Positions 25,418-34,413 of a stretch of 64,000 nt of DNA are shown here, one piece after another (the first letter of the stretch is position 1; the number at the start of each line of letters is the position of its first letter). The notes under the pieces were generated by a model. It ran no database searches. It had not been told where the DNA came from and saw nothing but the letters and a program-made list of their open reading frames with translations. Origin of the DNA: Dongia_A sp035695765 (GTDB lineage Bacteria; Pseudomonadota; Alphaproteobacteria; Dongiales; Dongiaceae); assembly GCA_035695765.1 (NCBI GenBank), contig DASRRI010000030.1, positions 57,829-121,828 on the forward strand, read 5' to 3'. The translations under genes and the position numbers were made by a program.

Positions 25418-26416
25418 ATGACCAAGCAACCGAGTGTTCTGGTTACCGGCGGCGCCGGCTATGTCGGCAGCCATGTGTGCAAGGCGCTGCATCGCTCGGG
25501 CTTGACGCCCGTCACCCTCGACAATCTCTCCAGCGGTCACCGCCAGGCCGTTAAATGGGGGCCGCTCGAAGTGGGCGATGTGCGCGATGAAGACCTGGTC
25601 GCAGAGATCATGGTCCGGCACAAGGTGACCTCGGTCCTGCACTTCGCCGCTCTTTCATTGGTCGGTGAATCGGCCAGCAAGCCGCACGAATATTATGACA
25701 ACAACCTTGCCGGCACGCTGTCCCTGGTCGCGGCCATGGGCCGCTGCAAAGTCTCGCGCATCGTCTTCTCCAGCACCTGCGCGGTCTATGGCATGCCGGA
25801 CAAGCTGCCGATCGAAGAGACGGAGGCAACGCGGCCGATCAACGTCTATGGCCGCACCAAGCTGGCGGTGGAGAATTTCCTGAGCGACATGGCGGCGACC
25901 GGCGCCATCCGCACCGTGATGCTGCGCTACTTCAACGCCGCCGGCGCCGACGCCGATGGCGATATCGGCGAAGCCCACGCTCCGGAAACTCATCTGGTCC
26001 CTCTCGCCATCCAGGCAGCGCTGCAAGGCGACCAACCGCTCAGCGTGTTCGGCAGCGACTATCCGACGACGGACGGAACCTGCGAGCGCGATTATGTGCA
26101 TGTCGAGGATCTGGCCGAGGCGCATCTCCAGGCGCTCGCCTTCCTCGACACCAATGGCGGCAGCCGCGCTTTCAATCTCGGCACCGGCCAAGCCGTATCG
26201 GTCCGCCAGGTCTTGCGCGCGATCGAACGCGTGCTCGGAGTCACTGTGCCGACGATCGAGGCGCCGCGGCGCGCGGGCGACCCGCCGCGCTTGTTCGCTG
26301 CGCCGGGCCGCGCGGAGCGCGATCTCGGCTGGGTCGCCACCAGGAGCGATATCAGCAGTATCGTCGAGTCGGCCGTCCGATGGCATCGTAGCAATCTATT
26401 CTCAGAAGCGGTGTGA
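25418..26416 (+). CDS. galE: UDP-glucose 4-epimerase
   Basis: 332 residues from the ATG at 25418, which has GAGAGG 7 bases before it. An upstream in-frame start would add 34 unrelated residues. Extended SDR: VTGGAGYVGSHVCKAL, HFAALSLVGES, FSSTCAVYG, the active-site VYGRTKLAVE (Tyr-x-x-x-Lys), RYFNAAGAD and GTCERDYVHVEDLA. It interconverts UDP-glucose and UDP-galactose, supplying galactosyl donors for the exopolysaccharide. Leads a plus-strand set with the export protein and outer-membrane barrel. Confidence 0.93.
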   Translation: MTKQPSVLVTGGAGYVGSHVCKALHRSGLTPVTLDNLSSGHRQAVKWGPLEVGDVRDEDLVAEIMVRHKVTSVLHFAALSLVGESASKPHEYYDNNLAGTLSLVAAMGRCKVSRIVFSSTCAVYGMPDKLPIEETEATRPINVYGRTKLAVENFLSDMAATGAIRTVMLRYFNAAGADADGDIGEAHAPETHLVPLAIQAALQGDQPLSVFGSDYPTTDGTCERDYVHVEDLAEAHLQALAFLDTNGGSRAFNLGTGQAVSVRQVLRAIERVLGVTVPTIEAPRRAGDPPRLFAAPGRAERDLGWVATRSDISSIVESAVRWHRSNLFSEAV

Positions 26417-26554
26417 AAGATGCAGCATGGCTGAATATGACCGAGGTACAGCAACAAAGTTGCCCCCGGCAGGGAACCAAGAGCGGCTTTGCTCCGTTTC
26501 CGACAGTTCGAATCGCGTTGATGGCGTTATCCGTGACTAACGATGGGGACTTCG

Positions 26555-27154
26555 ATGCTCCGTTCTCTCTCCCAAACTCTGCTTTGCTTGGTTGCCGCGG
26601 CCACTCTGGGTGCCGCTTCTGCTAGCGCGGCAACCGAGGATGGCTACCGGATCAATGGCGGCGACCTGCTGCATATCTCGGTCTATGGCGAACAGAACCT
26701 CAATCAGGACGTTCCCGTGCAGCCGGATGGCGGGATCGCCTTTCCGCTGATCGGCAACCTCAATGTGCGCGGCATGACGCTCAAGGAGCTGCAGACCAAA
26801 GTTGCCAATAACCTGCGGGAAAGTCAGTATTTTCCGAACCTGACCGACAACGAGGTAACGGTCTCGATGGTCAAGGCGACGGGCAATTCCGTCTCGGTCG
26901 TCGGGCAGGTCAAACAGCCTGGAACCTTCGCGTACGACACGCAGCTGGACGTGATGCAGGCCCTGAGCCTCGCAGGTGGGCTGACACCGTTCGCCAGCAA
27001 GAGTAAGATCAAGATCTTGCGGCGCGATCAGACTGGAACACAAACCGCAATTCTGTTTGACTACTCGGACGTCGAGGATGGGGAACATCTCGACAAGAAC
27101 ATCCTGCTGAGGGGTGGCGACGTCGTCGTGGTGCCGCAAGCAGGATTGTTCTAG
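26555..27154 (+). CDS. polysaccharide export protein (Wza/EpsE type, SLBB domain)
   Basis: 199 residues from the ATG at 26555 (GGGGA five bases upstream; ATG at 26543 is also in frame). A Sec signal peptide ends near ASASAATEDG, with no lipobox cysteine. Poly_export segment: YRINGGDLLHISVYGEQNLNQDVPVQPDG-type sequence and FPLIGNLNVRGMTLKELQTKV. One SLBB-like domain: SVSVVGQVKQPGTFAY and LRGGDVVVVPQ at the end. Such proteins form the periplasmic/outer-membrane export channel. Length matches the short forms in exosortase-linked loci; lacking the C-terminal amphipathic helix of E. coli Wza, it probably works with the barrel protein encoded next. Confidence 0.87.
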   Translation: MLRSLSQTLLCLVAAATLGAASASAATEDGYRINGGDLLHISVYGEQNLNQDVPVQPDGGIAFPLIGNLNVRGMTLKELQTKVANNLRESQYFPNLTDNEVTVSMVKATGNSVSVVGQVKQPGTFAYDTQLDVMQALSLAGGLTPFASKSKIKILRRDQTGTQTAILFDYSDVEDGEHLDKNILLRGGDVVVVPQAGLF

Positions 27155-27160
27155 TCCATC

Positions 27161-28384
27161 ATGCATGGGGGGAAGCGGCTGAAACATTCGGGGATCGTCT
27201 GCCATCGCACCGCTGTCTGGTCGATCGCAGTTCTGGCCATCTGCGCTGGGGGGAATGACGCTTCCGCCCAGGAGTGGAAGCTGACGTCGAATATATCGCA
27301 GCGGCTGAGCTATACCGACAACCTGCTGCTCAGCCGCGATCGCGACATCGACGCTTTCGGCTCGCTGACCACGCCTGCCTTCCGGCTGGAGCGGATTTCG
27401 CCGACCTCGGACATCGCGCTCGATGCGCGGTTTGAGTTCGCCGAATATCTCGACCATTCGGAGTTCAATTCCCAGGACCAGTTCCTGAACATCAATGTTG
27501 ACCAGGCGATCAGCGAGCGCAGCGCGCTCAAGCTCACCGCCAACTACACGCGCGACACAACCTTGAAGTCGGAACAGGACGTGACGGGCCGGTTCCTCGA
27601 CGACTCGTTCCGCTTTGTCAACTGGAACGTGGCGCCGGGCTGGATCTACTTGGTTTCGCCGATCGACGAGATCGGCGTGCGCGGCAACTACCGCAATGTC
27701 GACTACCACACCAACGCGAAGACCGATTACCAGTATTTCGGTCCATCGTTCGACTATAGCCATCAGCTGAACGAGCTGGCGAAGGCTACCGCGACAGTGA
27801 GCGCGTTCCGCTACATCCCGGACAGGCCGGGCGATGACTATACCGACACCATCAGCACGCTGTTCGGTTACGCCTATACCTCCTCCGAGCGCTTCTCGAT
27901 TGATGGCGGCGTGGGCCTTGCCTATTCCATGCGGCACGAGGATGACGCCAAGGACACGTCGGACATCGGCTACCGGCTGAAGTTCAACATGAAATACCTG
28001 ATGAGCGATCAGCTCTCGACCCGCGTGTCGCTGTCGCATGACACCGAACCGTCGGGCGATGGGGATCAGGTCGTGCGCAACCGGGCAAGCGTCGGCGTGG
28101 ATTACAAGGTGTTGCCGCTCACGACGCTGCAGCTCAAGGTCGACTATGCCGACAATGTCGACGTCCTGGGGTTCGAGGGCGACTCGACCACCGACGAGAA
28201 CAGCACGCGCTACACGTCGGTGCGCCCGGGCGTCTCCTGGCAATTGACCGAGGATTGGAGCCTGGATGCGGAATACCGCTTCCGCTATCGGCTGTTCGAT
28301 GATGACGGCGGGTCGGCCACCTCAAACGCGGTGTTCCTGACGCTGCAGTACAATTTCCCGACCCTGGATGGCGACTGGTTCTGA
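27161..28384 (+). CDS. outer-membrane beta-barrel protein of exosortase/EPS loci
   Basis: 407 residues starting six bases after the export protein. Signal peptide ends at NDASAQEWK. The rest alternates polar and hydrophobic residues in strand-sized blocks (ISQRLSYTDNLLLSRDRD, ALDARFEFAEYLDHSEF, TLQLKVDYADNVDVLGF, DAEYRFRYRLFDDD, NAVFLTLQYNF) and ends in phenylalanine, the beta-barrel assembly signal. It resembles the putative outer-membrane proteins associated with PEP-CTERM/exosortase polysaccharide loci. Likely the outer-membrane conduit partner of the export protein. Identification rests on architecture and context. Confidence 0.75.
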   Translation: MHGGKRLKHSGIVCHRTAVWSIAVLAICAGGNDASAQEWKLTSNISQRLSYTDNLLLSRDRDIDAFGSLTTPAFRLERISPTSDIALDARFEFAEYLDHSEFNSQDQFLNINVDQAISERSALKLTANYTRDTTLKSEQDVTGRFLDDSFRFVNWNVAPGWIYLVSPIDEIGVRGNYRNVDYHTNAKTDYQYFGPSFDYSHQLNELAKATATVSAFRYIPDRPGDDYTDTISTLFGYAYTSSERFSIDGGVGLAYSMRHEDDAKDTSDIGYRLKFNMKYLMSDQLSTRVSLSHDTEPSGDGDQVVRNRASVGVDYKVLPLTTLQLKVDYADNVDVLGFEGDSTTDENSTRYTSVRPGVSWQLTEDWSLDAEYRFRYRLFDDDGGSATSNAVFLTLQYNFPTLDGDWF

Positions 28385-28394
28385 TCCCGCCGTT

Positions 28395-30371
28395 TTATAG
28401 TGCGCCGGACTTCTTGATCTGCTGCGCGACGAACAGCGATCCGCTGCGGGTCAAATGGCCGTAATCGAAGGCCAGCGGCAGGCCGTCCTGGTCGGTCACG
28501 CGGCACTGCCCTTCCGGACAGATCGCGGAATAGAGCGAGATGTAGCCGATGCCATCCTGCCGCAGCTGATCGGCGAACAGGCGGTCGGTCTGCCTCTGCT
28601 TGGTGAGGCGGAAGCGATTGACCAATGATGGATCGTGCTTCAGCATGCTGGCAGTTAGCAGCCACGGCAGGTCCTGCTTGTATTCGACCCGCGGGCCCAG
28701 CACGATCACGCGGTCCGCATAGGGCTTCAGCGCCTCTGCTGTCTGTTTCAGCTTGTCGATATTGCCGGGACTCCAGCGCGCCGACAGCAGGATCAGTTCG
28801 AAATGGTGTTTCGGAATGAAATCGCTGAACAGGAAATTCATCAGCTCGGTGCAGCGCCGCTCTCCGGGAATGTCGATCAGCGGCTTGCAGCCCGAGCCCG
28901 TGCCTTGCATCAGATTGACCTGCGGGTTGACACCGGAAAGGCCGGCCCACAGATCGGACGCATGGCTATCGCCGAGCAGTAGCCAGTTCTTCTTGGTATC
29001 GGACAAAGCGAGGCAGCCGGCCTGGTCGAAATAGCGCAGCTCGTTGGTCTGGGGGTTCAGGAAGCAGGCTTTTTGGGACTCGCTGGGGCGATAGTCGAGC
29101 GTTGCCAACACCCGCTCCGCATCCTGCGGCATGCTCCACAGGCGCTGGCTGAGCGGATAGATCGCACCCGCCAAGACGACCAGAGCGGCCATGACGGCGG
29201 CAGAGGTGGAAAGCGTCGCGAATGAGCCGAACCGATACGGTCGCTGCCGGAACGGCTTCTCGACGAAATGCCAGGACAGGATTGCGCAGACGAGGCTCAA
29301 GGCTAGGACAACCACCTTGTGTGGCTTGAGATCTGGATCCCAGCCATACCAGAAGGCGACGTAGCGCGAGAGCACGTCGATCGGCCAATGCCACAGATAG
29401 AGCGAGTATGAGATGAGGCCGATGAACCGCACCGGCGCGAGCGACAGCGCGCGCGAAGCGAGGAGCGACGACTCCTTGCCGGCATGGATGATCAGCGCCG
29501 CGCCGACACACGGCGCGAGCGCCGCCAGGCCCGGAAACGCCATCTGCTCCTTATAGAGCAGCACGCTGCCGACGATCAGCGCGAGCCCAATGATTCCAAG
29601 TGCATTGGCCAAGGCGCGAGAGCGGATCGCCGGCACCGTTCCGATCGCCAGCAGAGCGCCGAGCAACAGCTCCCAGGCGCGTGAATGCAGGAGATAGAAA
29701 GCGGCCGTCCGATCGACCCGCACCAGCCAGGCCGAGATCGCAAGCGACAGAAGCGCCAGGGCAATCATGACCAGCTTCTCGCGCGCGGCGAGATAGCGGC
29801 GCACCAGCCACAAGATCAGCGGAAAGAAAATGTAGAACTGTTCCTCGACCGCCAGCGACCAGGTATGCAGCAGCGGCTGGGCCTCCGCGCCCGGTGCGAA
29901 ATAGTCGGAGGTGAAAAAGAAGTAGAAGTTGGACGCGAACAAGGTCGCGGCAGCCAATGTGCTGCTGAATCTCTTGGCTTCGCTCGGCAGGCAGAACAGG
30001 AACACGAACAAGGCGGAGACCGCACCCATGACGAACAAGGCCGGAAAGATCCGGCGGGCGCGTCGCACATAGAATCGGGTGATCGAATAGGTGCCCTCAT
30101 GCATCTCGGCGGAGATCAGGCTGGTGATCAGGTAGCCGGAAATGACAAAGAAAACATCGACGCCGACAAAGCCGCCGGAGAACAGGCTGATATTGAGGTG
30201 ATAGAACACGACCGGCAGCACGGCGACAGCCCGCAGGCCATCGATGTCGGGCCGGTATTTGGCGTGCGCCGCGCTGGCGGTGTCGGAGCCTGCCGCGGCC
30301 GGCAGCCAGGAGACAGCGCCACCGATGCCGGCGGCCGACAGCAATTGCAGCAGCGGATTGGGACGCGCCAT
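28395..30371 (-). CDS. acyltransferase family 3 with C-terminal SGNH domain (OafA/YrhL-like)
   Basis: 658 residues. The membrane acyltransferase-3 domain begins after residue 38 with YRPDIDGLRAVAVLPVVFYH and GVDVFFVISGYLITSLI, followed by RRARRIFPALFVM and about ten membrane helices. A C-terminal SGNH domain carries WLLLGDSHASDLWAGL near residue 465 and GHLTRSGS near the end. Such proteins O-acetylate cell-surface sugars. The gene starts one base after the stop of the GT4 gene and is the distal member of that pair; it converges on the outer-membrane barrel gene. Confidence 0.88.
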   Translation of the reverse strand: MARPNPLLQLLSAAGIGGAVSWLPAAAGSDTASAAHAKYRPDIDGLRAVAVLPVVFYHLNISLFSGGFVGVDVFFVISGYLITSLISAEMHEGTYSITRFYVRRARRIFPALFVMGAVSALFVFLFCLPSEAKRFSSTLAAATLFASNFYFFFTSDYFAPGAEAQPLLHTWSLAVEEQFYIFFPLILWLVRRYLAAREKLVMIALALLSLAISAWLVRVDRTAAFYLLHSRAWELLLGALLAIGTVPAIRSRALANALGIIGLALIVGSVLLYKEQMAFPGLAALAPCVGAALIIHAGKESSLLASRALSLAPVRFIGLISYSLYLWHWPIDVLSRYVAFWYGWDPDLKPHKVVVLALSLVCAILSWHFVEKPFRQRPYRFGSFATLSTSAAVMAALVVLAGAIYPLSQRLWSMPQDAERVLATLDYRPSESQKACFLNPQTNELRYFDQAGCLALSDTKKNWLLLGDSHASDLWAGLSGVNPQVNLMQGTGSGCKPLIDIPGERRCTELMNFLFSDFIPKHHFELILLSARWSPGNIDKLKQTAEALKPYADRVIVLGPRVEYKQDLPWLLTASMLKHDPSLVNRFRLTKQRQTDRLFADQLRQDGIGYISLYSAICPEGQCRVTDQDGLPLAFDYGHLTRSGSLFVAQQIKKSGAL

Positions 30372-30372
30372 G

Positions 30373-31599
30373 CTAGCGGGCGGCCATTGCTTGTTCGCGG
30401 ATCACCGTCCAATAGGCATCCTTGGCCCGCGCCACGCCGAAATCCGCGGCGCGCCGCGGCGCCTGCTCGGCATAGGCGCGCCGACGTTCCGGGTCCATCA
30501 TGGCGCGCAACGCGTCCGCCATCGCCACCGGATGATCCGTCGATACCAGGATGCCGTGCTGCGCGAAATAGACACCGGGCTGCACGCGATCCCGCGGCAG
30601 ATCGGCCAGCACTTCCGCCGGGCCCGACGGACAGTTGGTCGAGATGACGGGCAGCCCCACGCTCATCGCCTCCAGGAGGCTGTTGGGAAAGCCCTCCGCG
30701 TTGGAGGGCGAGACGAAAAATTCCGCGCGGCGCAGGGTTGGAAAGGGATTGGCGCTGAAGCCCGGCATCACCACCCGGCCATTGAGACCGAGTGCCGCGA
30801 TCTTCCTAGTCAACGCGTCCCGTTCCGGGCCATCGCCGAGGATGACCAACTTGCCGGTGATGCCCGATCGCGCAAAGGCCTCGATCAGCATGCCGAAATT
30901 CTTGTTCGGCACCAGCCGCCCCATGGTCACGACATACGGACCATCCACGGCAACGGGCTCGCCGCTCTCTGCCTGTGCGCGGATCTCATCGAGGTCGATG
31001 GGGTTGGCGATGACCGCCATCCGCTCGCCGGGCATGCCGAACGAGTCCCGCAGATCGTCGGCCACGCCTTGCGAGACCGCGATCACCTTGTGCGCCTTCG
31101 GGTAGGTCGCCTTCACCAGAACCCGCGCGATCGCGGCGCTGAAGCCCTTGCCGAGATGGCTTGATGTGTTCACGCGTTCGCTGATGACCGCGGGGATGCG
31201 CAGCAGCAAAGCAGCGATGATGTTCGCGACATTGGCGCGCGTGAGGAAGCTGACCGTCAAATCCGGCTTCAGGCGCCGCAGCGCACGCCATACCGACCAG
31301 ACGCTGCGGACAAGGGAATGCCGGCAGTCGAGCTGCACCAATTCGATCCAGCGTGGCACGTCGTAGCGCGAGGCCTCGCGGTCCAGCAGCAGCAGCGAGA
31401 TCTGGCAATCGCGCAGCTCCGGCTTCGAGGCGCGCAGCAAGGTGCACATCACCCGCTCTGCGCCGCCGCCGGCCAGCGAGTTGATGATGAACAGCACCCG
31501 CCGGCGCCCCTGCTCGACAGCTGCGCCCGAAGCACCTGATTTCACGCGGGATGAATCCGCAGGCAGCAGCCGCGCGGACGTCGAAAGGTCACCTGCCAA
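30373..31599 (-). CDS. glycosyltransferase family 4
   Basis: 408 residues. After a roughly 33-residue non-conserved leader, RRVLFIINSLAGGGAERVMC opens the N-terminal GT-B domain. The C-terminal nucleotide-sugar domain has VVTMGRLVPNKNFGMLIEAF, LVILGDGPERDAL and FVSPSNAEGFPNSLLEAMSVGLPVISTNC with the E-x7-E pattern. A retaining cytoplasmic transferase that would add one sugar to the lipid-linked repeat. Translationally close-coupled to the acyltransferase. Confidence 0.88.
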   Translation of the reverse strand: MAGDLSTSARLLPADSSRVKSGASGAAVEQGRRRVLFIINSLAGGGAERVMCTLLRASKPELRDCQISLLLLDREASRYDVPRWIELVQLDCRHSLVRSVWSVWRALRRLKPDLTVSFLTRANVANIIAALLLRIPAVISERVNTSSHLGKGFSAAIARVLVKATYPKAHKVIAVSQGVADDLRDSFGMPGERMAVIANPIDLDEIRAQAESGEPVAVDGPYVVTMGRLVPNKNFGMLIEAFARSGITGKLVILGDGPERDALTRKIAALGLNGRVVMPGFSANPFPTLRRAEFFVSPSNAEGFPNSLLEAMSVGLPVISTNCPSGPAEVLADLPRDRVQPGVYFAQHGILVSTDHPVAMADALRAMMDPERRRAYAEQAPRRAADFGVARAKDAYWTVIREQAMAAR

Positions 31600-31613
31600 A
31601 TGCCCACTCTCCG

Positions 31614-31748
31614 GAAATTGTCATCGTGCATCCGATATGATGAACAAGAGCTATCATGCACATCCGCTTGGTTCAATGATGGCCATTTGACGTTGCGTGA
31701 CAGCGCTATCCTCATGTTTCTGAAATGTCACCGTGCATCGCATGATAT
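31614..31748. promoter_or_regulatory. paired imperfect direct repeat in GT4/GT2 divergent region
   Basis: Two related blocks: 31614-31642 with TTGTCATCGTGCATCCGATA, and 31722-31748 with ATGTCACCGTGCATCGCATG. They share TGTCAxCGTGCATC and lie about 108 bases apart between the divergent glycosyltransferase genes. Probably binding sites for a regulator of both promoters, or remnants of a duplication. Confidence 0.45.
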
Positions 31749-31848
31749 CTGAGCAGCCTGCTTATAAGTTCGGCAAAGCTCGTGGGTTCCGTATCGCGCC
31801 CAGCACGTTATATGATGGCTGCACGCGCAACCACTTGAACGGATTTCC

Positions 31849-32847
31849 GTGACCAGCTTCGCGATCGTCGTCCCGCTCTACAACAAACGGCCACACATCA
31901 TGCGGGCGCTCGACTCCGTCTTCGCGCAGACCGATGCGCCGGCGGAGATCTTCGTAGTCGATGATGCCTCGACCGATGGCGGGCTCGACGAGATCATGCG
32001 CTATCGGGATGAGCGGCTGAAAATTCTGCGCCGGCCGGAGCCTGGGCCCGGCGGCTATGCCGCGCGCAATCTCGCCATCCTGCGCGCGCAATCGGACTGG
32101 ATCGCGTTTCTGGACGCCGACGATGCGTGGAAGCCGGATCACCTGGCGACCATCCGCGCTTCCCTCACGCGCAGCCCGGAGCCGGTCGACTGCATCTTCA
32201 CGGGCTACGCCAACGTCTTTCCCGATGGCAGGATCGAGCCGGACCACTACACGCGCCATCTGGGCCGCAGCGAAGCGCGGACCTTGGATTTCGCCGCGTT
32301 GCTGAGCGTCTGGCTGGACATCAAGGATTGTCCGGTCTGGACCTCCGCTTCCGCTTTTCGCCGGCAGGCCTTGATCGACGCAGGTCTCTTTCCAGCTGGC
32401 CGTTGCGTGCGCGGCGGCGACAAGGATCTCTGGCTGCGGGTCGCGCGCAACGGCCGCGCGGTCGCGGCGCCGGGCATGACGGCGACTTATCATCGCGATT
32501 CCACCAACATGGTGACGCGCCGGAGTTCCACCGACGCGCGGCACTGCCTGTGCGAGACCATCACGACCATGCTGTCCAACACGCCGGAACCTGTCCGCCC
32601 GCTGCTGAAGAAGCTGTTCAATCAGGAGGTCTATCAATACGCCCTCTATGCCGCGAAGGAGCGCAAGGTCAATCCCGCTTCCTGGCGCGGCTTCTATGCG
32701 CAGGAGGATCCGCTCCGCTTCCTCATCCTCGCCGGATTGTCGACCCATGCCGGCGCCTATGCCGCGCGGCATCTGCGCGCGCTCATGCGGCGGTACAAGG
32801 GAAGAAACGCGCACCAGGCGATGGAGGTCGGCGAGGTTTCACGGTGA
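31849..32847 (+). CDS. glycosyltransferase family 2
   Basis: 332 residues, starting at a GTG at 31849; the nearby ATGs are out of frame. N-terminal FAIVVPLYNKRPHIMRALDSVFAQ, VVDDASTDGG and the divalent-metal motif WIAFLDADDAWKPDH near residue 85 are typical GT-A inverting transferases. RGGDKDLWLRVARNG provides the later acceptor-side motif. Single gene; converges on the hexapeptide acyltransferase. Confidence 0.88.
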   Translation: MTSFAIVVPLYNKRPHIMRALDSVFAQTDAPAEIFVVDDASTDGGLDEIMRYRDERLKILRRPEPGPGGYAARNLAILRAQSDWIAFLDADDAWKPDHLATIRASLTRSPEPVDCIFTGYANVFPDGRIEPDHYTRHLGRSEARTLDFAALLSVWLDIKDCPVWTSASAFRRQALIDAGLFPAGRCVRGGDKDLWLRVARNGRAVAAPGMTATYHRDSTNMVTRRSSTDARHCLCETITTMLSNTPEPVRPLLKKLFNQEVYQYALYAAKERKVNPASWRGFYAQEDPLRFLILAGLSTHAGAYAARHLRALMRRYKGRNAHQAMEVGEVSR

Positions 32848-32897
32848 GTGATCGCGGTACCGAAGAAGGATGGTCAGAGCCAATCGCAGCGGTGCGC

Positions 32898-33563
32898 TCA
32901 GTCATTGATCGCTTCTTCTGCGCTCCTCATCGAGATCTTCCGCGCCGGCACGCCGCCATAGATTCCGTTCGGCTCGAGATTCACGGATGGCGTCACCACG
33001 GCACCTGCGGCAATAACACATCCCGTCGGTATCTTTACACCATCCAGGATACGGACGCCGGCTCCGATCCAGACGTCATTCCCGATGATGATGCCATGTT
33101 TCGTGAGTGGCTGCTGGCGAATGAGCTCCGCCTCCTCAATTCCGTGATTGGCAGGAATGACGACGGTATGTGCGGCAATTCGCACATCGTCGCCGATTGT
33201 CAGGCCGCCATGGCCATAGAGGATCGAGTAGTAGTTCAGGGACACGTTGCTTCCGATGCGGATGTGGCCGCCGCAGGTCTCAACGATGGAGCCTTTCAAG
33301 AACTCGCAATTCTGCCCAATGGTGATCGACCCGCCGCGGCTTCTGCTGAGCAGAGCGCCTGGATGAATGATCGAGCCGGCGCCCAGCACGAACCCATGCC
33401 AGCGCGCATAGATGACCGAATAGGCCCTCAGTAGGATGCGCGTTGGAAAGAGGCGCCGAAGCATGTGACGGAGACGCCGGCGCGCGCGTATGAGCGCGGA
33501 CGGCTGCGAGCCGATGTCATCTAGTCGCGCATCCGTGGATACAGCTTCCATTCTCGCTCTCAT
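32898..33563 (-). CDS. hexapeptide-repeat (left-handed beta-helix) acetyltransferase
   Basis: 221 residues. Repeated hexapeptide turns (GSITIGQNCEFL, GHIRIGSNVSLNYYSILYGHGGLTIGDDVRIAAHTVVI, IIIGNDVWIGAGVRILDGVKIPTGCVIAAGAVV) end with YGGVPARKI, as in WcaF/NodL-type sugar O-acetyltransferases. Probably decorates the polysaccharide. Its start overlaps the FkbM gene stop by four bases, so it is the last gene of the 36237-32898 minus-strand group. Confidence 0.86.
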   Translation of the reverse strand: MRARMEAVSTDARLDDIGSQPSALIRARRRLRHMLRRLFPTRILLRAYSVIYARWHGFVLGAGSIIHPGALLSRSRGGSITIGQNCEFLKGSIVETCGGHIRIGSNVSLNYYSILYGHGGLTIGDDVRIAAHTVVIPANHGIEEAELIRQQPLTKHGIIIGNDVWIGAGVRILDGVKIPTGCVIAAGAVVTPSVNLEPNGIYGGVPARKISMRSAEEAIND

Positions 33564-34378
33564 GATGCGCTGCCGGTCCCGCTGATGATCCGGCCAAATG
33601 GCGTTTGTGCGGCAATAGACAAGTATTTTTCTCCTTCCATCTTGCTGTTGTGTCGGCCTGCCGTGGCATGAAGGTAGAGGCCAGAGCAGCCGGCGACGAT
33701 CCGGTCATGCAGCTCGATGCAGATCGCATCGGTACGACCGATCCAATCAGTGTTCGCGCTCAGGAGGGCGTGTTCGCCGCCCTCGATATCGAGCTTGAGA
33801 ATGTCGATGCCGTCGGCATTGAATTCCTGCATGAGCTGATGGAGCGTGGTGCACTCGACCTCTTCCTTCGCCGCGCTCGCGGCGTTGTCGGCAGGCGCCG
33901 CCACGACGGTGAACCCCCACTGGCCGGTGCCGCGATCCTTGAGCGTCAGCTTTCCGGGTCTAGGTGCCAATGCCTTGTTGATCGGAACAATGTTCTTGTG
34001 GCGGGCGACGTTTCGCTTGAGCAGCGCGAAATTCTCGGTGCTGGGCTCGAGCGACACCACCGTGGCACTGGGATAGGCTTCGGCGAAGACGATCGCGGCG
34101 GTGCCGATATAGCCACCCGCATCGACGATGAAGGCATTGCGCAGCTTCGGCATCGCACTCAGCAGCGCGTTGTATTCGCCCTGGAAACAGCTGAGCGCGA
34201 CCTTCAGGTCGGGCGAGCCGGTGCGGATGAATATCTCGTGGCGATAGGGCTTCACGCGCAACGGCAATTGTTGTCCGACGCTTGTGAGCAGAAGCCAGAA
34301 CAGGCCGTCGCGAGGCCGGCCTGCGGCCGCTAGTTTCTTCGCCCACCTAAGGTTTCCGCGAAGGGTCATCGCCACCAT
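33560..34378 (-). CDS. FkbM-family methyltransferase
   Basis: 272 residues. The SAM-binding motif VDAGGYIGTAAIVFAEAYP starts at 85, with TVVSLEPSTENFALLKRNVARHKNI following and ILKLDIEGGEHALL near 200: the characteristic FkbM layout. Members O-methylate sugars in polysaccharides and glycolipids. Overlaps the acetyltransferase gene by ATGA and follows the GT2 gene at 34414 after a short gap. Confidence 0.86.
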   Translation of the reverse strand: MVAMTLRGNLRWAKKLAAAGRPRDGLFWLLLTSVGQQLPLRVKPYRHEIFIRTGSPDLKVALSCFQGEYNALLSAMPKLRNAFIVDAGGYIGTAAIVFAEAYPSATVVSLEPSTENFALLKRNVARHKNIVPINKALAPRPGKLTLKDRGTGQWGFTVVAAPADNAASAAKEEVECTTLHQLMQEFNADGIDILKLDIEGGEHALLSANTDWIGRTDAICIELHDRIVAGCSGLYLHATAGRHNSKMEGEKYLSIAAQTPFGRIISGTGSAS

Positions 34379-34413
34379 CCTCCGGTTCGTGCCTCAAATC
34401 TTCCCACTTGCGC

